NCBI GenBank assembly: GCA_025765595.1
Contig: JAIVFH010000230.1
Location: 1-43,739 of the forward strand
Length of the DNA: 43,739 bases
Direction: 5' to 3'
DNA from: Obelidium mucronatum
Lineage: Eukaryota; Chytridiomycota; Chytridiomycetes; Chytridiales; Chytriomycetaceae
Shown: positions 34,011 to 43,739 of the stretch, piece by piece
Numbering within the stretch: the stretch's first letter is position 1
Layout: each line of letters begins with the position of its first letter
Notes under the pieces: model-generated
What the model was told of the DNA's origin: nothing
What the model saw: the letters and a program-made list of their open reading frames with translations, nothing else
The model's database searches: none
Translations under genes and position numbers: made by a program

Positions 34011-34156
34011 CCCGGCAGTGAAACTTGAAGCACGCAATGACATTCCTTTATTTAAGATATTAGAAAAAAAAGGGGGTTGAATGAATTATTTGACAAATGC
34101 TTTTTGTGAGATTATTGAAAGTGTAATAATCACGCTGTGCCCTTCTCTCTGCCCTC

Positions 34157-34195
<39 letters not shown>

Positions 34196-34611
34196 AAAAA
34201 GGAAAAAGGCTTGAAAACCAACTTGAAAAAGCCCAACTTAAGATCATAAAGGATGTTTGATTGTTGGGTCGTCTCGGCGCTCCTTCCTCCGTACCGGGCG
34301 CTGAAAAAATCATCAATGCCTCTCACTACACAAAACCGTTCCGAATATAAGATACACACGTGCGTTAATATTGGAAATATGTTGTCCTTGGCTTCTCATT
34401 GCTTTGACATTTTTCATGTCAATTTGTTGTTGGATGAGGATCCAAGTTAGTGAGATGAATCAAGACTAGTTATTCGGCGTTTCCCTTCGATTGATTTGTC
34501 TGTTTCTTTTTTTTTTTTTTTGGATCGAAAATCGGAAAATGGGGAATTATAATTCACCGCCAGTTTATCCGTAGAAAGCAGACAATTTGGGTCATCTAAC
34601 TATTTATTCGG
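34011..34611. other. Intergenic gap with A36 tract
   Basis: About 600 bp downstream of family member B. It contains the A36 tract at 34158-34193 followed by two GGAAAAA units, and a T14 run near 34510. Antisense frames here exist only because the A-run codes for Phe. I see no gene or RNA. Confidence 0.4.
34158..34193 (+). repeat. A36 homopolymer
   Basis: Thirty-six consecutive A, then GGAAAAAGGAAAAAGG. It could be a degenerate poly(A) tail of a retrocopy, but no coding or repeat body with target-site duplication is visible on its 5' side. Confidence 0.9.
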
Positions 34612-35328
34612 TTACTCACGGATGATGATCATTTTCTGGGGACTTTGATTCCTTGACGATTTCTTATTGCTTGGAGAATTCCGCTGGTCTGGAAGCCCGT
34701 CTCCCGCACTGTGGCATTCAGCAGAGGCTCTCGTCCGTCCTCCATCCTTGTGAATATTCAAAGCCTTGCTAGGAAACGTAAAATCAATTCCATTCGAAAC
34801 CGCCTCATCCTCATAGGCATGACACAAATGCTTCGGAATCAGCATCGCTCCGAACCATTCAATCACACCCGCTTTTTTCATTCCCTTCAGCATCAGCTCA
34901 TCGATTTCATCCTTCATCCCGCGATAGTGGAGGTCCATTGTCCGATTTACTGAAGTTACCACAAACTTGATTCCCTTCACGTTCATTTCGTTCCAGTATG
35001 CCGTATATGACTCTGTAATTATAAATTGGAGAACCTCTGCGGCCGTAGTGCCTTGGTATTTTAAGAATCCCGGATTCATTTTCGTTCCTCCAAACGGCTG
35101 CGGGGACCTTGAGTCGAATAGTGAGCCAGCGAGGGCGTATATAAGTCGGTCTGAATGTACGCGTGTAGAAGTAAAGAGGGTGTGGAGGGTATAATGGCTG
35201 TGTTGAAGCGTACATGTTTTTGTAGTATTGACTGGAGACGGCAGTAATCCAATTCTTTGAGTGGATTTGGTGGATGTTGTAATCCAGAGAGAGCTGCCGG
35301 TAGTTGATTTGGGGGCAACTGCTTTCAT
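34612..35328 (-). CDS. Unrecognised paralogous family, member B
   Basis: Intronless frame of 238 residues. Core landmarks shared with members A and C: RLIYALAG, PFGGTKMNPGFLKYQGTTA, EVLQFIITESYTAYW, KFVVTSVNR, GMKDEIDELMLKGMKKAG, IEWFGAMLIPKHLCHAYED. The N-terminal 70 residues are Thr/Ser-rich and unlike those of A or C. The tail has many Ser, Arg and Asn residues (NKKSSRNQSP) as in member A. Member C lies 596 bp upstream in the same orientation, indicating a tandem pair. No membrane segment or signal peptide is seen, and the conserved Asp/Glu, Lys and Trp-Phe positions do not match any enzyme motif I know. Confidence 0.75.
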   Translation of the reverse strand: MKAVAPKSTTGSSLWITTSTKSTQRIGLLPSPVNTTKTCTLQHSHYTLHTLFTSTRVHSDRLIYALAGSLFDSRSPQPFGGTKMNPGFLKYQGTTAAEVLQFIITESYTAYWNEMNVKGIKFVVTSVNRTMDLHYRGMKDEIDELMLKGMKKAGVIEWFGAMLIPKHLCHAYEDEAVSNGIDFTFPSKALNIHKDGGRTRASAECHSAGDGLPDQRNSPSNKKSSRNQSPQKMIIIRE

Positions 35329-35924
35329 ATGGGTAGGATGATGTTTGATGGATACAGAGATTTACGCGGGGTATTGGAGACCAGGTTATGTAGTACGTAA
35401 GGTGACTGTACACTCCTGGAACACATGGTTAGACCAAATGGCTCTGAGTTTCCTTGTTATTTCTCACACTTAATATGGACCAAGAGTTGGTGGATTTTGG
35501 ACAGAAGATTCTAAAGAGTGGTGCTGCCCCTTCTGCTAAGAAAAATTTCTTTTGATTTCGATCTGTCGTCAAATCAGATCGGAGACAAAAGAACCAGCAA
35601 TGCGGAGGAGTCACCACAGGCTGGACAGCTGTTTATTTCGAAAAATCCTTTTCGAAATTCAGTATTCGGTTAGAGCATTTGATTTGTGGTGACGCCAAGG
35701 ACGATACAATTCTATTTGTTTCAAAAAAGAACGACTTTAGTATAAAATGAAAAGATTCAAAATGCATTTTTCTTGTTTCTTTACCCGCTAGCCATTCAAT
35801 TCCATTGTTGTCTTAGCAATTCTACATGTGACCGTAAACATGGGTTATCTTTTCAAAAACGTTATACAATTTTCTTTATTTAGCGCGCGAAGTTCGAATA
35901 GATTAAATTGCACATTTAACTGTC
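35329..35924. other. Gap between family members B and C
   Basis: 596 bp. It should carry the member-B promoter. A 62-codon minus-strand frame at 35429-35617 has no supporting evidence. A small inverted repeat is visible near 35636-35658, with TTTCGAAAAA and CTTTTCGAAATTC arms sharing TTTCGAAA. Confidence 0.4.
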
Positions 35925-36527
35925 TTAAATTAGATCGCCTTTTAACCCATTTAACTTCGGAGAAGAATGATGACTTGGGAACTTGAAGCTCACTCCTTGT
36001 GATTGGGAGCACACTCCGTCTTCATCAACGTGTCTCAAATGTAATGGAATCAGACTTGATTTAAACCACTCAATGTGGCCAGCCTTTTTCATTCCCTTAA
36101 GCATCAACTCATCGACTTCGTCTTTCATCCCCCGAAAGTGCATCTCCATCATCCGATTGAAGGACTTTACTAAAAACTTGAGCGCCTTTGCGTTGTTTGT
36201 ATTCCAAGAGGCTCCGTACGCGGTTGTCACAATAAACTCAAGTGTGTCCGACGCTGTGGTGCCGTTGTACTGGAGGAATCCTGGTGACATTTTTGGTCCC
36301 CCGAACGGCTTGGGTGATTTACAATGAAAGATGAACCCAGCCAGAGCGTATGTCAGACGATCCGGGTGCACCTTTGTCGACCCCAAGATCGACCGAAGAA
36401 GGTTTACTGACTCTTGAACAATTTGACGGCCGGTAGCGCCTGTAAACTTGAGAGCCACGTCGATTATATGTTTTGAATTTGATACGGCAGCGATCTGAAG
36501 TCGTTCAGTTCGAAGTGGCGTGTGCAT
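35925..36527 (-). CDS. Unrecognised paralogous family, member C
   Basis: Intronless frame of 200 residues, the shortest and probably closest to the minimal domain. The N-terminal 60 residues (HIIDVALKFTGATGRQIVQESVNLLRSIL) look helical and ordered, unlike the low-complexity N-termini of A and B. The core follows: RLTYALAGFIFHCKSPKPFGG, MSPGFLQYNGTTASDTLEFI, KALKFLVKSFNRMMEMHFRG, then KDEVDELMLKGMKKAGHIEW and IPLHLRHVDEDG. It ends soon after with no Ser/Arg-rich tail. An all-helical intracellular protein is likely; function unknown. Confidence 0.75.
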   Translation of the reverse strand: MHTPLRTERLQIAAVSNSKHIIDVALKFTGATGRQIVQESVNLLRSILGSTKVHPDRLTYALAGFIFHCKSPKPFGGPKMSPGFLQYNGTTASDTLEFIVTTAYGASWNTNNAKALKFLVKSFNRMMEMHFRGMKDEVDELMLKGMKKAGHIEWFKSSLIPLHLRHVDEDGVCSQSQGVSFKFPSHHSSPKLNGLKGDLI

Positions 36528-36674
36528 CTGATGTATAGTTATAGCGTACCCGAATTGTCAGGACCAAAATCAATGCGTCAAGATGGGATCAACTAAGACG
36601 CCTTTTATTAATATTTTGCGTCATCAATTCATATCTGATAGCCTGAGTTTCGAGTAACTGATAGTATCACAGGG

Positions 36675-37273
36675 TCACCAAGAGAACAAGAACCCAATTA
36701 ACATTACAGTTACTCCCAGCCCAATACCATGTCCACTGCTTATGTACATACTTTTCGGATTTAAGATCGGTGCAGGCGCTGGAATAATAAGTGTTTGGCC
36801 CCCAATCTCTAATGTAACGTTTCCCACAGGAGGTGGGCCGGTTGGCTTTGGTCCTTCAACGCAAAAGGGGACATAAAAAGTGTCGTTCGTTCCAGAGTCG
36901 AGATAAACACAAGAATACCCCGCAAATGTCTTGTTGTTTGGAACACAATCGTTTACGAATTGCACGAGCCCTGATTTGAGGTGAGAACTCTTGAGTGTTT
37001 ACAAAATCGAAACGTACCTGCGCTGCACTGTACGATACTATTCAAGTTTGTGTTCGTGTTCCAAGAACATGCATAAAGAGCATTGTATGGCTGGGTGCAG
37101 GAGTCTCCTGTCTTGGTGGATATCGGTGGAATACCTTTTGTAAGCTTTGGAATAGAAGGTACTACGCTTGTACTGGCTGTCACTGTTGAAGTCGCGCTAA
37201 CAAATTCAATCGTACTACTATGGACAGTGTTCGATACAGAATATGAGGTTGGTATAATTGCTGATGTGGACAT
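36675..37273 (-). CDS. Thr/Ser-rich surface-type protein with C-terminal hydrophobic tail
   Basis: Two exons, 37273-37018 and 36970-36675, give 183 residues. No named family. The N-terminal 50 residues are Ser/Thr/Val-rich and probably O-glycosylated. A Cys-containing module follows (SCTQPYNALYACSWNT, CSAG|LVQFVNDCVPN, GYSCVYLDSGTNDTFYVPFC), then a Pro/Gly linker (KPTGPPPVGN) and a final hydrophobic stretch (GLGVTVMLIGFLFSW), compatible with GPI attachment or a tail anchor. No signal peptide is present at the chosen ATG; another in-frame ATG at 37324 adds MCINFFTLLEYNFTNRI, which is only weakly hydrophobic. It shares its general build with the protein at 5340-6542, but not its Cys repeat. Confidence 0.65.
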
Positions 37274-37360
37274 TATACGATTTGTGAAGTTGTATTCCAG
37301 AAGGGTGAAAAAATTTATGCACATTCAACCACTGGGAAAGTTCAAAGTTAAGATGCAGGA

Positions 37361-39881
37361 TTACTTGTAACGACGAGGTGGTACCAAAGGAGAAGAGCTT
37401 TCATACTGCGGTTGACCGTTTCTTCCGACGCTCTTTTTCCTCTCGATTGAAACAAAGTCGTCTTTCATCTCCCTAGCGCGATTCAGTGCCCCAATACTCT
37501 TGTTTCTCAATTTGTTCATGAATTCACCAGCGCCCGATCCTGGACTTCCTCCAGACCCAGAAGGATCCATCTGTCTTCCACGCGTCTGTTCACCTTTCCC
37601 CAACGAACCAACTCTTGGAAGGACGCCAGAGTCATTTCCTTTGCCTAAAGAGCCAATCCGAGGCAGTCTACCAAACGAACCGACTCTAGGAAGCCGCCCC
37701 AAACTGCCCATCCCAAATCCTCCGCCATTGTTACCGCCGCTATAAGGATCATCACTACTACGACCACCGCCACCACCAAATCCTTCCAAATCCAGCTCAA
37801 CCCCATCATCTTTCCACATGGCCTCTCTAGCCACAACTTCCCAATCATATGGATCGTAGTTGGCATCGATAAAGTCCAATTCGGCTTCAATTCTTTCAGT
37901 GTTTGCGGCTTTCGGATCCGCGTCCTTGACGTCCTTGATTTGCGCCAGTCCAAGAAGCTGAGTGACTTCAAGAATCTTTGCATTATTACCTCCGCCTACA
38001 GCTGGATCCAAGGCGCTGGCACCAAGGAAATTTGCGAGGGATGCACCATTACCTGCGCCGCCACCAATTGCATTCATAGAAGGCATATTATTGGGTCCTG
38101 AAACTGCGCCAGAACGTGAAATTGTAGCCGCATCGAATTGGGCTGCAGCAATCTGCTCATTCATTTGAGTTTTATTTTGGCGCTGCTTTGGTCGGTATTG
38201 GAGATATTCCTCATCGGCCTTGTTTTCTTCGGCTTCCACGTTCGCGTCAAAGTTTGGTTTGGAAATCTGAAATGGGTGTTGGCAAGTTAAAAAAAGACAG
38301 ACGGACAATCAACTAATCAAAGGGGCGGGGGGGTCATTTACATCTGGAACAAACAAGGGAGTAGTCTCCTTCCGACCCACTCTTTCCCAATCCACGCCTT
38401 GAAAAAACGGGTGGTTCATAACCTCGCGCCCTCCCATAGGACCACAACCCAATCGTTTATCGCGATCAACCGTCATGAGTCCTTGCAAGAAGGATTGAAA
38501 AGAGTGACTGATTCGAAGCGGTTTCTTGGTGACTTGATTGCAATCGTGGAAGACGACATTTCCTGCCTTGATTGCTTTGGCGAGTTCTGAGTTTGTAGCT
38601 CCACGGAATGGACGTTTTCCGTAGTAAAGTTCATAGAGGATCGCGCCCAAAGACCACCAATCGATTTGTTGCATGTATCCCTTGTCAGCTAGAATATCAG
38701 GGGCTTTTGGTGGTGGTTGGCGGTGGGGGTTTCAATAATTTTTAATCTTTTTGATACTTTCTGAAACCACACACAAACTTACCCATATAAGCCAAAGTTC
38801 CTGAATGTGACTTCAACATTCGCTTATCACTAAAATTCACGGCGATATTGAAATCAGTCAAATGGGCGTGTCCTTTTCCGTCCAACAAGACTATTGTTCC
38901 GCAGTTATCAGCATCAGCAAATACTGGAGGAAAAAAAAAGGATCAAAGTTTTACCATTGTCGGGTTTCAAATCGCGATGCAAAACATTCTTGCTGTGTAA
39001 GTAATCAATCGCAAACACAAGTTCGGCGGCCCAGCCGCGTATCACAGGTTCAGGGAACCCATGATATTTGTCAAGATGGAAACGGAGATCACCACCTTCC
39101 ATTAAATCGAGAACCATGAACCTGAAGAAGGAAGAAAAAAAAAAGAGTTAAAGCAAGAAAAAGACTCTGTAGGGCAGTCGTCGTACATGTGGAAATCGTC
39201 TTGCCAAGCGTATCGAAGATTTACTATGAGAGGATGATTTATATCCTCTGAGAAGAAATGGGTTAAATAAAGAGGTTAGTGGGATGCATTGGTATTATGA
39301 AACACGTCTGGTGTTTCACACACAAACAACTGCCTGATCCACCCCCACCCAATTCGTCTTTGAATTGAGATCCACTCCATCAGCTATAAGATTGGGAAAA
39401 TATATGGTCGAGAGATCTCCAAACGTTGATCAGGTGATGTCAGAGACGTGTGCCCTTAAAAAACATGTTCCGCCCCTCCCGCCCCTTCGCCCGACTTCTC
39501 AAAGCAGCCAAACACTAACCCAGCCGTAAATCTGCGCATCCAAAAAAACAAACAGTAATGTGAAAAAAAACCTCACCCAGAATACACCGTTCTCTGAAAA
39601 TGTTTTGAATCGCCCGCATTCGAATACACTGCAGCTTGTTGATGTATTTGAGAGCATAGAGCACACCAGTATCCTTCTTCTGGACGATACGGACTTTACC
39701 GAAGGCACCTTTTCCGACGACTCTGAGCAGATTGAAGGATCGCAGATCAACTAACAAAACAAAAAAAGTATTTTGTTGGCCTCCCTTTTAAGGATTCGGG
39801 AGGGATGAGGCAAAGTAGGAAAGTGGTAATACCGTCTGTTTCAATGTTCCGTCGAGTAATGTTTGACTGTTCTGCTCCCAT
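37361..39881 (-). CDS. YANK/STK32-type AGC protein kinase
   Basis: Seven exons (39881-39833, 39750-39577, 39247-39187, 39121-38955, 38890-38783, 38703-38342, 38266-37361) encode 608 residues. The N-terminus [12 protein letters not shown] has Gly2 for myristoylation, as in human STK32A (MGANTS). Kinase motifs: GKGAFGKV, catalytic Lys51 in [16 protein letters not shown] with Asp145, and DFN (Asp163-Phe-Asn165) in place of DFG, as in YANK kinases. The APE motif is APD. The C-terminal 300 residues are a long Gly/Ser-rich region absent from human STK32, with tandem [18 protein letters not shown] and LPRVGSLGK units, then a Lys/Arg-rich end. Phosphorylation of R-x-x-S sites in these repeats would be plausible but is inference. 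Confidence 0.9.
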
Positions 39882-39952
39882 CTTGCTTTTTACAATTTAA
39901 TTATCTTTTTTTTTCAATTTAATTTAATTTTTATTCATTTAAAAAAAAATCA

Positions 39953-42077
39953 ATGTTGGATATTAACCTCTTCCGAGTGGACAAGGGTGGAGACCCTGAG
40001 ATTGTGCGTGAGTCCCAGCGTAAGCGATTCGGATCTGTTGAAGTCGTTGATGAGATTATTGCAATGGACAATGACTGGAAGGCTGGTGAGTGGGTTTTTT
40101 TTGCCCTTTTTCTTTTCCAAGCGGTTCAACGAGAGACATTAAACACCCTCCACAACACAGCAAAGTTCAATGCGGATGAAAAAAACAAGGACATTAATGC
40201 GCTGCAGAAGGAAATTACTGCTTTGATGAAGGGCGGCAAAAAGGACGAAGCGCAGACTTTACTCAAAAAGAAGGAAGTGTTGACTCAGGAAAAGGAAAAG
40301 CTGAATGCTGAAGCGGCTGTTAAAGAAAAGGCTCTGTTTGCGAAAGTTGCTTCGATTGGAAACTTGGTTCATGAGTCTTGCATCGTTTCTGAGACTGAAG
40401 ATGATAATGATGTTATCAAGAAGTGGTGGCCAAAGGTAAAAACAACCCCCCTCATTCGCTCTCTCTTTTGCCACGGTCTTTTAGTATGTATCTGTGTGTC
40501 TTGGTTTGGGAAGATGGACTGGAGGGAAGGAACGCAGGGAGCAGCAAAAATGATGTCACAATGTACTTGCCCACATGTCCGTGACATGATCTCATCCAAG
40601 CCTGTATATTCCTTTTTAGGAATCGCCTTCCCATATTTGGCGCGACTTCCACTGGGAAAAATCTTCTGTTGTTCTTGGAGTGCGTTTTTTTTTATTGCCA
40701 TCTGTGTATTCTCATATTCCCTTTCTCACTAACATTCCACTCATTCTAGGGAACCGGAGAAGAAGCTGAAGCCCTTGAAAAGGAAGCAAACGCCCACAGA
40801 ATTGAATCATTGAAGGGTGCCAAGTCTGGACAAGGTGTTCCAGGCCTCTACTCACACCATGAAGTGTTGGACCGTTTGGACGGGTAAGGGCCCTTTTTTT
40901 TTTATGTCTTATTTTAATGTCTTTGAATTGATTTTTTTTTCTTGTTGGTTCAGATACGACCCAGACCGTGGTAACAAGATTGCAGGCCACCGTGGCTATT
41001 TTTTGAAAGACGCAGGTCTCGAATTAAACTTGGCTCTCGTTCAATACGGTCTTGACTTTTTGGGCGACCGTGAATTCACCAAGCTTTCAACTCCTTACTT
41101 TATGAAGAAGGAGTTTATGGGAAAGACTGCACAGTTGGAAGAGTTTGACGAAGCTTTGTACACGGTGAAGGGAGAACTTGGTAAGAAATATTTTTTTTTT
41201 AAAAAAAAAAAAGGTTTGGTGGGAGGTGCTGAACTGGGTATTTTTTTTTTTTTTTGGTTCAGGTCCCAACGGAGAAGAGACTGAAGAAAGCACGAAATAC
41301 CTGATTGCCACCTCTGAACAACCGATTTCTGCTTACCACGCCAACGAATGGCTCGAAGAATCCGAATTCCCTCTCAAATACGCTGGTTTCAGTACTTGTT
41401 TCCGTAAAGAAGCCGGTGCCCACGGACGTGACAATTGGGGTATTTTCCGTGTCCACCAATTCGAAAAAGATTGAGCAGTTTGTTTTGACTGACCCTGAAA
41501 AGTCTTGGGAAATGCATGAGGAGATGTTGAAGAATGCTGAGGACTTTTACCAGAGTGTAAGTCTTTTCTGTTTTTTTTTATTTACCACGATTCAAGTATG
41601 TTGATGGTGTTTTCCCTTATTTCTTTTCTCTCTCTCTATCTCCACAAAAAAAAAACAAAGCTTGGAATTCCCTACCGCGTTGTCTCGATCGTTTCAAAAG
41701 CCCTCAACAACGCAGCAGCCAAAAAATACGATTTGGAAGCATACTTCCCCTTCCAAGGAACCTACAAGGAACTCGTCTCTTGCTCCAACTGTACCGACTA
41801 CCAAACCCGTTCCCTTGAAATCCGATATGGAGGGAAAAAAATGAACGAAACCACCAAAAAATATGCACACGCGTTGAACTGTACACTGACTGCTACGGAA
41901 CGTACCTTGTGCTGTATTTTGGAGAATTTCCAAACTCCTGAAGGTGTGATTGTGCCTGAGCCTTTGAGAAGGTACATGCGAGGAAAGGAGTTTATTCCGT
42001 TCAAGAAGGCTGCTGCTGTTGCTGCAAAGGAGGATGGGCCAGCTGGTGGGGCCAAGGCTGCTAAGGGAAAGAAGTAA
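39953..42077 (+). CDS. Cytosolic seryl-tRNA synthetase
   Basis: Six exons (39953-40085, 40161-40435, 40750-40883, 40954-41180, 41263-41556, 41661-42077), about 492 residues. The N-terminal tRNA-binding coiled coil starts [16 protein letters not shown] and runs through [12 protein letters not shown]. Class II motif 2 is [21 protein letters not shown]; motif 3 includes [15 protein letters not shown] and [20 protein letters not shown]. It charges tRNA-Ser and tRNA-Sec. The tail is Ala/Gly/Lys-rich (KAAKGKK), as in other fungal and animal SerRS. As written, the frame breaks just after motif 2: the A5 run at 41464-41468 is one base too long, and removing one A gives [17 protein letters not shown]. 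Since the gene is essential, an assembly error is the likely cause. Confidence 0.93.
41464..41468 (+). other. A5 frameshift in seryl-tRNA synthetase
   Basis: HQFEK must be followed by IEQFV in this family; the sequence as written stops two codons after the run. No intron can fit without deleting the motif 2 segment GIFRVHQF. Confidence 0.85.
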
Positions 42078-42200
42078 AAAAAAAAGCTTGAGGAGAAAGT
42101 ACATACATATTAAACAAAAGCAAATGAGAGTAGCGATTGATATTCTGTGAAATATTTAAACTTGCTTTCGTGCACGAATCTTTTTTGTTTCTCTGATAAA

Positions 42201-43034
42201 ATGTCCAACAGTGCGTACCTTTGCACCACTCAAACCAAGCGCACTAATTCACCCCGGATCTTCTCAAGTATTTCTCAAAAGACTCACAAAAGAGCTAAGA
42301 GACATGACAGCGAATCCACCGTCGGGAATCACTGTGGAGAGTTCGGATGATGCCTTGAACATGTAAAACGATCTAAAACGATTGATGTCAATCACAAAAG
42401 ACGTCTCTCTGTTTACACAAAACATCATTAAAAATCAGATGGAAGATTCGATTGGACGGTGCGGAAGGGACGGTTTATCAAGGAGAGTCGTTTACATTGC
42501 AGGTCAGTGTCTCAAAAGAACTTTGAGATTGTGATTTGGTGTCTCACTATTCTTGCACCATGGTTTATAGTTCAAGTTCGGAAGCAAATACCCGCTCGAA
42601 AGTCCTGAGGTGGAGTGCAATTGGAATTGAAATCAACGATTATATGAGTCTTACAACATTGGGAATATATAGGTCGTGTTTCTGGGAGTCCCACCGATTC
42701 ATCCACACGTAAATACCACTACACATACAATGCCATTAACTTGATTATTTTCTCGACTGTCATTATGGATCCAGATATACAGCAATGGACATATTTGCCT
42801 TTCTATTCTCTATGATCAGTGAGCCCTGCACTGACAGTCAGTGCAGTTTGTTTGAGTATTCTAAGCATGTTGAGCAGTTGTGGGATGAAGGTGTGTATCT
42901 CTCTTTCTATGGACGGGGGTGTTTATTCGACGTTTTGACAGGAGCCGCCCCCCGACGACGCGTCGTACGGTCAAGCGCGCAGGAGCCAATCCGAAAAAAG
43001 ACGACGTGGGCGTTTCACGATGACTCGGTTGTAA
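42201..43034 (+). CDS. UBE2W-type ubiquitin-conjugating enzyme (frame breaks)
   Basis: Seven exons (42201-42210, 42269-42362, 42439-42502, 42571-42609, 42673-42708, 42775-42890, 42942-43034) encode about 150 residues, the length of human UBE2W (151). The first exon is ten bases: MSN plus one base. Motifs: KRLTKELRDMTANPPSGIT, WKIRLDGAEGTVYQGESF, FKFGSKYPLESPEV, PPIHPHIYSNGHICLSIL with the active-site Cys, then WSPALTVSAVCLSILSMLSS and PPDDASYGQA. UBE2W adds ubiquitin to disordered protein N-termini. WSPAL is reached only by restoring one G at 42821 (TGAGCC for TGGAGCC). A second possible break is at 42994-42999: one more A would give KKTTWAFHDD, like the human WWYHDD end, but then no stop follows soon. 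Confidence 0.82.
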
Positions 43035-43039
43035 TTCAA

Positions 43040-43679
43040 ATGAAAACAAGGTTGAAAGCAGAAATAAAAGAAGGATTTACCAGAAGAGATCTCCGCACAC
43101 AAACAACGCCAACCAACAACACAACAGATGCCGATTCCGATCCGCCCTCGCGGACTACTTTTTCCAAGACTGGCGTCAGTCCGGCGGCGCATCTCGACGC
43201 GCTGAGGAGCAAAGCGGACCGCGACGACGAGCGCGACGCGTCGAACACTGCGGCGCCCGCGTCGAACAACATCAGCCCGAACAACATCAGTCCGAACAAC
43301 TTCAGCTCAAACCACTTCAGTCCGAACAACAGCGACAGCGACAGCGACACGCCGCTCCACGTGCTTTTGCCGAAGCTGCGCGCCGCCCACGTGAGCTTCT
43401 TTTGCCGCTCCAATCAAATCAAATGACTCACACCGCCCCGCTTCTCGCAGACGGAAGTGTCGCGCGCGGCGCCGCGCCCAACCTTCCTGGCGCTCGTCGC
43501 GGGCTCGTTCGGCGCACAACGCCGCCGTCGCCAGTCAGCGGCAGCGGCGCTGTCACACCCGCAAACGGGAAAGCGAAGCGGAAACACCCCATCGACTACC
43601 AGTACGATTGCACAGTCCTGTCGCGCTTTCCCGAAAAGGACTACTCTGAAAGTGAACGCTTTCCTGACAACATATCAAT
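43040..43679 (+). CDS. DENN-domain protein, 5' part only
   Basis: The 3' portion reads HPIDYQYDCTVLSRFPEKD followed by YSESERFPDNISM, a uDENN start (VLSRFP-x-x-D...FP-x-x-I-x-M). The exon ends at a GTAATA donor at 43680 and continues outside the window. DENN proteins are guanine exchange factors for Rab GTPases in membrane traffic. Upstream the sequence from ATG 43040 is open but low-complexity (repeated NNISP, Asn/Ser/Asp). An intron 43392-43450 with a GTGAGC donor and CTCGCAG acceptor is likely, yet joins the two frames out of phase, so an indel or another exon is needed. The true start is therefore uncertain. The region is unusually GC-rich with many CG steps. Confidence 0.5.
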
Positions 43680-43739
43680 GTAATAATTGCAATATTTGCG
43701 ATTCGATCGATTCTGTGTTTAAAAACTTGTGCCAATCGA

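Noticed and set aside
34158..34193. A36 tract as the tail of a retrotransposon or processed gene copy
   Set aside because: No element body, reverse transcriptase, or flanking target-site duplication is visible nearby.
34060..34359. Minus-strand frame with a poly-Phe run
   Set aside because: The Phe run is just the A36 tract read in reverse; flanks show no coding signal.
42820..42842. 23-nt intron in the E2 gene (GTGAGC...GTCAG)
   Set aside because: Removing it deletes WSPALTVS, which is nearly invariant in this E2 family; a missing base explains the frame better.

Overview
The window is nuclear DNA of an intron-rich fungus. Introns are short (mostly 45-110 nt) with GT...AG borders and CTAAC/CTGAC-like branch sites. 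The gene set is fungal: four MNN1-type mannosyltransferases, a Kre9/KNH-like GPI protein, the uracil-catabolism protein Urc4, a cytochrome c peroxidase-type enzyme, TFIIIC, a homeodomain protein and a YANK-type kinase. Retention of PI31, RBX1, UBE2W and YANK, together with very compact intron-dense genes, suggests an early-diverging lineage such as Chytridiomycota; that placement is inference. I saw no tRNA, rRNA, CRISPR array or transposon gene.

Layout. 0-5.3 kb (+): SYLF-domain protein and a 12-exon TFIIIC TPR subunit. 5.3-10.6 kb (-): Cys-rich membrane protein, two-TM protein, KNH-like GPI protein, PI31-like proteasome regulator, small PPxY/Cys-tail protein. 10.8-13.1 kb (+): class I heme peroxidase and member A of an unrecognised family. 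13.2-14.9 kb (-): Urc4. 15.7-18.2 kb (+): S9 peptidase. 18.4-22.0 kb (-): homeodomain protein, RBX1, TXNL1-type thioredoxin/PITH protein. 22.0-30.3 kb (+): tandem array of four GT71 mannosyltransferases. 30.3-33.7 kb (-): M1 aminopeptidase. 33.8-37.3 kb (-): a possible small spliced gene, members B and C of the unrecognised family, a Thr/Ser-rich surface-type protein. 37.4-39.9 kb (-): YANK kinase. 40.0-43.7 kb (+): seryl-tRNA synthetase, UBE2W-type E2 and the 5' part of a DENN gene cut by the window edge.

Themes. Proteasome/ubiquitin functions recur (PI31, RBX1, TXNL1, UBE2W), though these are separate eukaryotic genes and no co-regulation is shown. A cell-surface theme links the mannosyltransferase array with the KNH-like and Cys-rich membrane proteins. 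The most unusual item is RBX1, where conserved RING spacing and reading frame are restored by a one-nucleotide exon (position 19964) between two introns with normal borders. The second is a three-member protein family that I do not recognise. Several single-base frame breaks, mostly in homopolymers and some in essential genes (TFIIIC, SerRS), point to residual assembly errors and limit any pseudogene claim. Splice models were derived by hand from reading frame, splice consensus and family conservation.
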